This document shows positions 33,202 through 40,325 of a stretch of 64,000 nucleotides of DNA, one piece after another. The notes under the pieces were generated by a model. It searched no databases. It saw only the letters and a list, made by a program, of their open reading frames with translations, and was not told the DNA's origin. The translations under genes were made by a program, and so were the position numbers. How positions within the stretch are numbered: the first letter of the stretch is position 1; the number at the start of each line of letters is the position of its first letter. The stretch is taken from IMG/VR virus record IMGVR_UViG_3300037264_006128, positions 32,452 through 96,451 of that record; one strand, given 5' to 3'. Origin of the DNA: a virus.

Positions 33202-33696
33202 CTATGCGGACTTTTCGATGCCGATCTTGCGTGCGGTTGGGTCGTCCCCCAATGCGGCCGATGCGGGCGGTGGCCCTTCGCCGGCCGGGAACGGCGATAC
33301 TGAACCTACGTTCCCAACCCTGCCCTTGAACGGAACGCGCCCAGCCTGCTTCTGCGGTGCGGGGCTGGGCCCTTGGGCAACGGCTTCTCCATCTTCGCCT
33401 TCGTCGTCTCCGTTGCCTTCTGCCACATCAGGAACATCCGGCCCTGGGTCCACCAACAGGCTTACCGCCCCGGGCAGGGCCTCTATCGGATCCCCATCCT
33501 CGACGATCTGCTTCTTGCGCAACTTCCCGCCAAAGGATTCTACCGACCGTTTCAGCTTGGCGAACTCGCTCCGTTTGATTCGCACCTCGCCGCCTGTGAG
33601 CAATTCGACTGCATCGATTGGGCGGCGGCGTATTTCCATGCCGTCCGGCAGATGCAACTTCACCCAGTACGCTACGTTCGGTGCCTGCTTCGCCAT
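33202..33696 (-). CDS. Head-region protein with Pro/Gly-rich tail
   Basis: 164 aa. The N-terminal half (MEIRRRPIDAVELLTGGEVR; FAKLKRSVESFGGKLRKKQI) is structured; the second half is acidic and then Pro/Gly/Ala-rich (GNGDDEGEDGEAVAQGPSPA). No family recognised. It is downstream of the capsid and decoration genes and of a strong hairpin, so it is probably expressed less than capsid. Confidence 0.6.
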   Translation of the reverse strand: MAKQAPNVAYWVKLHLPDGMEIRRRPIDAVELLTGGEVRIKRSEFAKLKRSVESFGGKLRKKQIVEDGDPIEALPGAVSLLVDPGPDVPDVAEGNGDDEGEDGEAVAQGPSPAPQKQAGRVPFKGRVGNVGSVSPFPAGEGPPPASAALGDDPTARKIGIEKSA

Positions 33697-33735
33697 GTCG
33701 GTCGTTGTTCCTTTCTCTTCGTTTTCGGCCAGAGT

Positions 33736-33767
33736 GCCCGGCGTGGATTCTGTAACCCACGCCGGGC
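33736..33767. terminator. Strong hairpin, possible terminator/attenuator
   Basis: GCCCGGCGTGG (33736-33746) pairs perfectly with CCACGCCGGGC (33757-33767) around a 10-nt loop. It lies in the gap after the decoration-type gene. There is no clear U tract on either strand, so it may attenuate, mark a processing site or stabilise mRNA ends rather than act as a classical terminator. Confidence 0.5.
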
Positions 33768-33802
33768 GTGTTGTCCGCGCTCGCTAGCCTCCCGCTTCTC
33801 GC

Positions 33803-34219
33803 TTAGGCCCGGTTGGCGATGGTGGCCTTACGCACCGTCTGTGGCCGCAGATAGCACCCGTAGGTGATGCTCGGATCACCTGCCGAACCCGTCACGTCCA
33901 GCCGGCAACGGATGTGCGTGGGGGCGGCCAGCTGTGCGCCGATCGAGGCCCCGTTGCCGATGGCCAGGGGGTATTCCCCTACCGCATCGACGGTCAGGCT
34001 GGCCAGGATCGCGCTCGTTCCGAAGCCAACCGCCGTGGCAGCCTCGACGTAGATGGTGTAAACCCCATCCCCCGTGGCTGCGTGCAGGTCCGTCACGAAC
34101 AGCACTGCTTCCGTGGGGCCAAGGCGCAACAGATCCAGGGCGATCCCCGTCTCCGAAGCGTCTGCGACTTCTGCTCCGTCCGCGTAGTTGCGGAGAACAG
34201 TCAGCGTATCGTAATTCAT
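33803..34219 (-). CDS. Putative capsid decoration/cement protein
   Basis: 138 aa, beta-rich and directly downstream of the major capsid gene. TEAVLFVTDLHAATGDGVYT, ASLTVDAVGEYPLAIGNGAS and HIRCRLDVTGSAGDPSITYG resemble capsid cement proteins of the Bbp16 kind, which form beta-barrels on the shell. This is pattern and position, not a proven family. GGGAGGATC precedes the ATG. Confidence 0.6.
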   Translation of the reverse strand: MNYDTLTVLRNYADGAEVADASETGIALDLLRLGPTEAVLFVTDLHAATGDGVYTIYVEAATAVGFGTSAILASLTVDAVGEYPLAIGNGASIGAQLAAPTHIRCRLDVTGSAGDPSITYGCYLRPQTVRKATIANRA

Positions 34220-34240
34220 GTTTGATCCTCCCGATCTTTT

Positions 34241-34279
34241 CTTTCGTTCAGTACGAAAGCCAGAACGCGATCAATCGCG
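34241..34279. terminator. Two hairpins between capsid and decoration genes
   Basis: CGCGAT/ATCGCG (34266-34279, 2-nt loop) directly follows the capsid stop, and CTTTCGT/ACGAAAG (34241-34259, 5-nt loop) follows it in the leftward direction, then AAAAGATCGGGAGG. They probably tune or protect the 3' end of capsid mRNA. No long U tract. Confidence 0.35.
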
Positions 34280-34281
34280 CT

Positions 34282-35211
34282 TTACACCGTGACGGCTGCG
34301 TTCGTGATTGCGCGCAGGCGGGCCGCGCAGCGCCCATGCTCGGCGGCGATGGCACTGTACCACTCCACCCGAGTCCGCATCACCGGCTGCGCCTGCACTT
34401 CGCCCAGGTCGTCCACCCGCATGGCCCCGTTCTGGATGCCATACAGGTACCCCTCGGAGAGGTTGACGCAGTAGATCGAGGTGCACAGCGCGGCTGCCCC
34501 GGTTGCCGATGCCTCCGTGAACGGCAGGATCTCGTTCCCGTCGTTGTCCTCCTCCACCACCACAATCGGAAGGCCGTTGTACTGGGTGACGGTGCGGCCG
34601 AACTCGTCCTTCACGTAGTTGATGTTTCCGGCAACCGCCGTGTCCCGCGCTGCCTGACTCAAGCGCAGGCGCAAGGTGTCGTTCATCAACAGGTGGGTCG
34701 GGTCCACCACCTTGCTGATCATCGTGTCCAACTGGAACAGCGAAAGGGCCGCGCCGGCAGCGCCAGCGTTGTTGTTCACCAGCTGGTTGCCGGTGATCCT
34801 GGTCTGCAGCCCGTCGAATTCCCGCGGGTTGCTGGCGGAATCACCCTTGATGAACGCTTCGGTCCATCGCAGGGCCAGGGCCTTCACCTTCATCTGCTCG
34901 TGCACCGCACGGATGCGGGCGCCGCGGGTTTGGATCAGGAACTTGTCCACATCCAGGTCCCCACCGGCAATCGCCAGCAATTCGGTGACGGGGTTCAGGA
35001 TGCCCGTGCTCTCCGTGTACGCCTCGTTGACGCCACGAAATCCGATGCCCGGGAGCGTTTGTTCGCGGTTGTAGGTGAGGGACGCCCCATCGATGTCAAC
35101 GAACGGAAGGGCGAGCAACAGGGCACTCGACTTTGCGTACATTTCGACGATGGCCGCTTGAAGGGTATCCCCCGAGTTCAGCTTCGATGCTTCAAGAATC
35201 GTGAGAGCCAT
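34282..35211 (-). CDS. Major capsid protein (HK97 fold)
   Basis: 309 aa. The opening MALTILEASKLNSGDTLQAA and LPFVDIDGASLTYNREQTLP, GFRGVNEAYTESTG are hallmarks of a siphophage capsid family without a cleaved scaffold domain. Later strings NPREFDGLQTRITGNQL and FGRTVTQYNGLPIVVVEED match the spine and P-domain. The scaffold-like gene lies immediately upstream (2 nt). It builds the icosahedral head. Confidence 0.93.
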   Translation of the reverse strand: MALTILEASKLNSGDTLQAAIVEMYAKSSALLLALPFVDIDGASLTYNREQTLPGIGFRGVNEAYTESTGILNPVTELLAIAGGDLDVDKFLIQTRGARIRAVHEQMKVKALALRWTEAFIKGDSASNPREFDGLQTRITGNQLVNNNAGAAGAALSLFQLDTMISKVVDPTHLLMNDTLRLRLSQAARDTAVAGNINYVKDEFGRTVTQYNGLPIVVVEEDNDGNEILPFTEASATGAAALCTSIYCVNLSEGYLYGIQNGAMRVDDLGEVQAQPVMRTRVEWYSAIAAEHGRCAARLRAITNAAVTV

Positions 35212-35213
35212 TA

Positions 35214-36041
35214 TCAGGCACCTCCTCCTTTGTTAGCGGCGCGCTCCTGGCGGATGCGCGTCAGTCTGTCCACAGGGGGCAAGTTCGCGTAGTCGTCTTT
35301 CCCGCCACGCTTTTTGCTCCCGCCAGCACCACCGCCATCAGACGGCGGCCAGAAGCTGGGGACCTTCTCGCGGAGATGATCCATGAATTCCGTTGGTGTC
35401 AGCTCAGAAAACCCGTCGCGCCCGACCCAGATTTCTCCGTCTTCGGGGCGCTTGGCGTGCAGCTTGCCGTCGTCATCAAGGGCGAAGATCCTGACCCCCC
35501 GCGCCACAATGTCTTCCATCGTGTCCGGGTTAGCCTTCTTCTCCGCCGCCGCAGCCAGCAAGCGTTCGCGAACGCGGTCGTTCTTCCACTTGCTCTTCCA
35601 TTCCGCCGCTTCGGTGGTCTTCGCCAGGTTCTCGTCTTCCTTGGCCTTGACCATGCGCTCGTAGTGTTCACGCATGTCCGCTGTGTGCTTGGCCTTCAGG
35701 GCTTCCAGGCCGTCCTTGTCGAGAACGCTCTTATCAGCCAGTGCGGCTATCTTGTCCAGCGCTTCCCGCGCCACAGCGGGATCGAGTCCATCGAACCGCT
35801 GTTCAAGTTCCGCCTTCGCCCGGCGCATTGCGTCGGTTTCTTCCCTGGATTTCTGAAGTGCACTCTTCAGGCCGGTCACGTCCTCGGAAATGCACAGCCG
35901 GTAGGTCTTCTGATCCTTGTTCTGCACCAGCAATGCGGTTCGCACCTCTTCCGGCAATTGGTCGTACGCCTCCTGGTCGAACACGAGTCTGCCGGCGAAC
36001 GTCTGGTCGAGGAACGCTTTCACCTCTGCTGCTGTCACCAC
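35214..36041 (-). CDS. Head scaffold protein
   Basis: 275 aa, mainly charged coiled coil (residues about 55-185, for example KSREETDAMRRAKAELEQRF) with a Gly/Lys-rich linker (GGGAGGSKKRGGKDD) and a short C-terminal helix that could bind the capsid protein. It is immediately upstream of the capsid gene, the usual scaffold position. No protease motif, and the capsid lacks a delta-domain, so a separate scaffold fits. Confidence 0.78.
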   Translation of the reverse strand: MVTAAEVKAFLDQTFAGRLVFDQEAYDQLPEEVRTALLVQNKDQKTYRLCISEDVTGLKSALQKSREETDAMRRAKAELEQRFDGLDPAVAREALDKIAALADKSVLDKDGLEALKAKHTADMREHYERMVKAKEDENLAKTTEAAEWKSKWKNDRVRERLLAAAAEKKANPDTMEDIVARGVRIFALDDDGKLHAKRPEDGEIWVGRDGFSELTPTEFMDHLREKVPSFWPPSDGGGAGGSKKRGGKDDYANLPPVDRLTRIRQERAANKGGGA

Positions 36042-36172
36042 GTGAATTCCTTCCCTTCTCCGCTCGATTCGGGCTTCCCGCCCTCAAAGGCCCCACGGCG
36101 GCTCTCGGTTCCCCCGTAGCAATCGGCAGTTCCCCCGCCAACGCACCACCACGGCTTCATCATCTTGCTTCG

Positions 36173-36202
36173 CTTCTACTCCCGATCATCTTCGGGTGTC
36201 AA
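36173..36202 (-). promoter_or_regulatory. Putative promoter TTGACA-N18-TAGAAG (leftward)
   Basis: On the minus strand TTGACA (36202-36197) and TAGAAG (36178-36173) are 18 nt apart, inside the 177-nt gap between portal and scaffold genes, 132 nt before the scaffold ATG. The spacer includes a small hairpin (CCCGA/TCGGG). Would give extra transcription of scaffold and capsid. Confidence 0.5.
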
Positions 36203-36218
36203 CTGCTTTGCGTAAATA

Positions 36219-37733
36219 TCACTGCTTGGGCACCGCTGGATCACCTGGATTGCCCCCATCCCCCTTGCCTTTAGCCCCGGCGGAATCCGCCAAACGCTTG
36301 GCAGCCAGGAGGGCTTTCGCCTCTTCCTCTTTAACCGCAGCCAGGTACTTCTCCAGCGTCCATCCTGGCGGGATACGTTCCCCGTGCTCCAGGTTCCAAA
36401 ATAGAATCTCGGTTGGCAACTTGCCAGCCTGGTGCAGGAGCAACAGGGCCTGCATTTCGGCTGGATCGATTGCGATGTCCAGGAAGTCGTCGTTAACGGA
36501 TACGATCGCCTGCTTGGCCGTTGCATCCGGCACCCCAGCCCATGCCAGCAACGTCCGCGAAGAAGTCGTCAACGCCGAACTCAGCTGTTTCGCCAGCCTT
36601 GCCAGCCTGATTGTGCGGCTACTGATCTTCATCCGCATGCTCAGCGCAACTTCCGGCTGCCGCTTCTCTGGCATCAGCATCGCAACCCCCAGTTGCGCCA
36701 TCTGATCCTCAAGATCCCCCAACAGTTCCCTGGATTGCTGCGCGGCGGCGCCGGTGACTTCCAGCATTCCGCAACGCCCCCCTTCAGGAAGCGTCAACAG
36801 CCTGGAACTTCCCATCCTGATCACCAGGGGCCTGCCTTCCGCGTCCGTAGACGAAGGGCTCAAACCCTGCGCGGAAGCCCACGCCATCGGGCACGTCGTC
36901 AGGTGCATCATGTGGGCAAGATCGGCCGCCCGCATGTACCAGTCCCAGTTCAGGTCAACCACCGGTAAGATCGGTGGCGGCTGGACCGTCCACGTGCGCC
37001 CGAACGGGGTGCACAAGGTGAACGGAATTTCCCGCAATGGCACATCGTTGATCGTCGGCTGGATCAGGTCAATCTGCTTGAACCGCCCACCCCCCTTGTT
37101 TCGTACCCAGATCGACTGGATGTAGTTCCCATTCTGGTCGATCTCCAGCACGCGCCACTGCACGTTCGAGTCCAGTTTGTACCGATCGAGTGGGTCTGGT
37201 TCATCCTGAACCTCCTCCAGCACCACCCACTGCAGAACCTGGCGCCCGTTCTCTATGGTGGTCCACCAGTTGATGATGCTCTCCGCCGGGTAAGCCGCCA
37301 GGTACGGTCGGCCCTGCGGTTGATCCTTCGGGGTGTGATCGACCAGGACCCCCACCCGGCCAGTCAGGATGAACTCAGTTGCCAGCGAATCCAGAAACGG
37401 CTCGATTCCCGTCCCACTGCGGTCGATATCGTCGCTGAACTTTGGGCCGGAAAGCCCGGGGATCGGCACCTGCAAGGCGGTGACTTCAGGCGGCTTGCGC
37501 GTCATCACGCCGGAAAGCATCTCCAACGCCGCCCCGCTGGCGTTGTAGAACGGCGTACGCATCAAGTACGCCAGGTACTCTTCGCTGTCCAGCCCCCCCG
37601 GCTGCGGCAGGAACGCCGTTTCCTCCGCTTTGACGGCATCGCGCCCTTCGCAAAATGTGCGGCAACGATGCCATCGGTCTGCCATGCCTGTGTATTCGGG
37701 ATGCCTTCGATCGACCTGCGGTTGACTAGCCAT
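36219..37733 (-). CDS. Portal protein (DUF4055 type)
   Basis: 504 aa from ATG 37733; an upstream TTG frame overlaps the terminase stop but is unneeded. Family strings: RRHPEYTGMADRWHRCRTFC, FYNASGAALEMLSGVMTRKP, EFILTGRVGVLVDHTPKD, PYLAAYPAESIINWW and WYMRAADLAHMMHLTTCP. The DUF4055 family is annotated as portal in siphophages; it forms the dodecameric ring through which DNA enters. Downstream of TerL as usual. C-terminus ends in a Lys/Gly-rich tail. Confidence 0.9.
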   Translation of the reverse strand: MASQPQVDRRHPEYTGMADRWHRCRTFCEGRDAVKAEETAFLPQPGGLDSEEYLAYLMRTPFYNASGAALEMLSGVMTRKPPEVTALQVPIPGLSGPKFSDDIDRSGTGIEPFLDSLATEFILTGRVGVLVDHTPKDQPQGRPYLAAYPAESIINWWTTIENGRQVLQWVVLEEVQDEPDPLDRYKLDSNVQWRVLEIDQNGNYIQSIWVRNKGGGRFKQIDLIQPTINDVPLREIPFTLCTPFGRTWTVQPPPILPVVDLNWDWYMRAADLAHMMHLTTCPMAWASAQGLSPSSTDAEGRPLVIRMGSSRLLTLPEGGRCGMLEVTGAAAQQSRELLGDLEDQMAQLGVAMLMPEKRQPEVALSMRMKISSRTIRLARLAKQLSSALTTSSRTLLAWAGVPDATAKQAIVSVNDDFLDIAIDPAEMQALLLLHQAGKLPTEILFWNLEHGERIPPGWTLEKYLAAVKEEEAKALLAAKRLADSAGAKGKGDGGNPGDPAVPKQ

Positions 37734-37765
37734 AGGGGACCCTCTGCTCCTAAATGCCCCCCCTG

Positions 37766-39316
37766 TCAAGCCCGAACTGGAATGAACCCCAGATGCCCAT
37801 GCCCGCGGTAGTATCTACTTAGGGCCTGCGTCATGGCGTCCACCTGATCGTCGTACCGCCCGATAGGGAAGGCCGATGCCTCGTCTAGGAACGCTTCAAC
37901 CCACGGGGCGTGGGCCGGAACGTGAACGTTCCCAGCTTCCACCTTCGGTGCCACTGCGTTGCCACGGGCAATCTTCCCGCCCTCCGGCGGAACCCCGATC
38001 AAGCCAGGCACCTGGCTTTTAAGGGCATTGACGATCGCCGTTCCGTTGGCCTTGTCCTCCACCAACGTAACGTTGGCCTGCGGCCACCGGCGGTCCATGC
38101 GCAGCACCAAGGACAGGGACTGCGTGAACGTTGCCCGGACGCGGACCAGATCGAGCAGGAACGCATCGGCGCCCAGGAATCCCCAAACCTGCCCGGCGAC
38201 GTAACTCGAATCTGTGGTGTCCTTGAAGCTCATGTCCCAGCTGACCACGATTGTGTCTACGCGATCAGGCAGCTGCGCCTTGTGGTAACGCACGAAGCTG
38301 TCCCGCTTGAAGATGCCACCACCGATTGGAACGGGACGTTGCTGAAACTGCGCTGAAAAGGCCACGTCCCCCAGTGTAATCCGCAAACTCTCGGTCATTT
38401 CCCGACCGAGACGCTCTGGGCATAGAAGTTCCCCTTCTTCTGTGCGCGGGTCGATCCATCCTATAGACGTGGGCCTCTTGTTGCCCTCGAACTCGTTCGG
38501 GAAGGACAGAAGTTCCACGCCCGAGTCGATCAAGTAGGCGGCAAGGTCATCGTTGTGACCACGTTGCATGATCGTGACACGGCAGTCGCTTTGTTGGTCG
38601 TTTAATCTAGTGCTCCATACTTCTCGATACCACCTAATTACACCTTTGCGTATAGGTTCGCTATGTATCTCTTCCAAGTTGTGCGGGTCGTCGCAAACCA
38701 GAAAATTGGCGCCCTGCCCCGTAGAACTACCACCTACGCTTGTGCTTATACGAAAGCCGCTTTTATTGTTCTGGAAGTGCGACTTTATGTTCTGGTCTGT
38801 GGTCATCGAGAACTTCGCACCCCAATGCTCTTGATACCACGCGCTATCGAGAAGCCTACGCGAAGTTACTGCGTGCGCTAGGCTAAGGGAACTTGAATAC
38901 GAAGCGAACAAGAACCGCAAAGACGGATCTATCGTCCATGCCCAGCACGGCCACGCTATGGACGTTATGGTACTTTTCGAAAAGCGCGGTGGCACGTTTA
39001 TGAGCAAATTACGTATACGTCTGGACATGACAGCTTCCAAATGGTCGCATATAGCTGTCATGTGCCAAGACCATACTAATGGCGCCCCAGGCTCAATATA
39101 CGGCCACGCTTGCTTAAAGAACTCCGCCAGCGTCAGCGCGGGCGCAGCCACGCGCGGCGTTTCGCCGCGCAGCACCGCGTCTGGGTCGTCAGAAACGAGT
39201 CCTTCCGCAAGCCGCTTAATTGCCAGCTGGCGCGGCGAGAACTTGGGTTTGGACTTCGACTTCGATTGGGTCTTCGTAGATTTTTGGCTTTGGGGCATCG
39301 ATGCGTACCGGGGCAT
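37766..39316 (-). CDS. terL: Terminase large subunit
   Basis: 516 aa (a second Met at 39298 is equally possible). ATPase: Walker A-like NVPPRFSKST (107-116), Walker B FLVCDDPHN (205-213). Nuclease of the RNase H type: Asp361 in VVSWDMSFKD, Glu420/Asp421 in LVEDKANG, Asp489-Asp493 in YDDQVDAM. It pumps and cuts DNA during packaging. It overlaps the upstream gene by about 100 nt. N-terminal 25 residues are Ser/Lys/Gln-rich and unstructured. Confidence 0.95.
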   Translation of the reverse strand: MPRYASMPQSQKSTKTQSKSKSKPKFSPRQLAIKRLAEGLVSDDPDAVLRGETPRVAAPALTLAEFFKQAWPYIEPGAPLVWSWHMTAICDHLEAVMSRRIRNLLINVPPRFSKSTITSIAWPCWAWTIDPSLRFLFASYSSSLSLAHAVTSRRLLDSAWYQEHWGAKFSMTTDQNIKSHFQNNKSGFRISTSVGGSSTGQGANFLVCDDPHNLEEIHSEPIRKGVIRWYREVWSTRLNDQQSDCRVTIMQRGHNDDLAAYLIDSGVELLSFPNEFEGNKRPTSIGWIDPRTEEGELLCPERLGREMTESLRITLGDVAFSAQFQQRPVPIGGGIFKRDSFVRYHKAQLPDRVDTIVVSWDMSFKDTTDSSYVAGQVWGFLGADAFLLDLVRVRATFTQSLSLVLRMDRRWPQANVTLVEDKANGTAIVNALKSQVPGLIGVPPEGGKIARGNAVAPKVEAGNVHVPAHAPWVEAFLDEASAFPIGRYDDQVDAMTQALSRYYRGHGHLGFIPVRA

Positions 39317-40325
39317 GAACCAGCGTGGTTATCTTCGCGCTGATCCGCTTCATCGCAGCAGGATCAGTCACTTCCTCCCTCAGAATCCAAACCAGCTGGT
39401 GCATGATCTGCAAGAACTCCTGCACGCTGATCAGGTTTTCCAGTTCCGTCTGCCGCTTGCGTTCCGTCTCTACCAGCTTCCTTCGTTGCTCGAACACCAT
39501 CTGCAACTCAGCCCATACGGCGGAATCGTTTTTGCGGTACAGGGCTTTGCGCATCTCCTCGACGTGCACTTGCGCCCCTTCGTAGTCCTGCCGGCGCATC
39601 GCCAGTTCCCACCGTTCGAACGCTTGCTTGGCCTGCACCCAACCCGGGCGGCTTTCGCCGGATTCCAGCTTTTCTAGCAGTTCGCAGGATCGCGCATCGA
39701 GCAGTGCGATCTCCTCCTGAAGCTCAAGTAGGTCGTCGGAAAGCCGCGACTTCTCGTACCGATCGGAAAGCCCGTGCGGAACTGCCTTACTGTACCTGGC
39801 AATCTTAGTCATGTGATTCAGAACCCCCATCAGGGCCTTGCCGCCGTGGAACCGGCACACGTGCCTGCCGCGGATAGACCAGTGCTTGCACCGGAACCGC
39901 CTCCCCCCATACTTCGTCACCCTTGGGGTCTTCCACGTGTGCGTGCACTGCTTCAGTCTCAAGGGCCCCTTCCAGTAGCGAATCATCACCATGAAGCGCT
40001 TGATCGCCTTGAACGTGTACGCATGCCGCTGCATGGCCTCGCGGAACTCCTGGTTCTTCCTGGCCATGATCAGGATATCCCGGCGCGTGAAGGGGCTGGT
40101 GAACTCCTTCGGGAGGAGCAGCTTCATTTCGAAGATCTTCTCCTCCACGAACATCTCGTGTTCGGCCAGGATGGCGCAGCGTTCTTCCCACGGCAGGGTG
40201 GTGTTGAGGCCGCGGATCTGTGCGGCCCTGCGGTTGTACGCTTCTTTCCATTCCGGCGTGCGCTTTTCGTCCGGCATGTTGTCCATGTCGAACTCTAGGC
40301 GCAGGATATCGATCTCTCTCATCAC
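39216..40325 (-). CDS. Putative terminase small subunit-like protein
   Basis: 369 aa, directly before TerL and overlapping it. The middle holds CKHWSIRGRHVCRFHGGKAL, a Cys-x...-Cys-x-x-HGG signature of DNA-packaging-associated proteins, here with HGGKA. Long helices flank it (residues about 195-330), as in small terminases. It is much longer than typical TerS (about 150-200 aa), so it may be fused to another function or be an unusual recognition subunit. An ATGATG start shares bases with the methyltransferase stop. Confidence 0.55.
   Translation of the reverse strand: MMREIDILRLEFDMDNMPDEKRTPEWKEAYNRRAAQIRGLNTTLPWEERCAILAEHEMFVEEKIFEMKLLLPKEFTSPFTRRDILIMARKNQEFREAMQRHAYTFKAIKRFMVMIRYWKGPLRLKQCTHTWKTPRVTKYGGRRFRCKHWSIRGRHVCRFHGGKALMGVLNHMTKIARYSKAVPHGLSDRYEKSRLSDDLLELQEEIALLDARSCELLEKLESGESRPGWVQAKQAFERWELAMRRQDYEGAQVHVEEMRKALYRKNDSAVWAELQMVFEQRRKLVETERKRQTELENLISVQEFLQIMHQLVWILREEVTDPAAMKRISAKITTLVHAPVRIDAPKPKIYEDPIEVEVQTQVLAAPAGN

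Noticed and set aside
33934-35292. Rightward frame of 452 aa opposite the major capsid gene
   Set aside because: Antisense shadow of the capsid gene, Arg/Pro-rich and without family resemblance.
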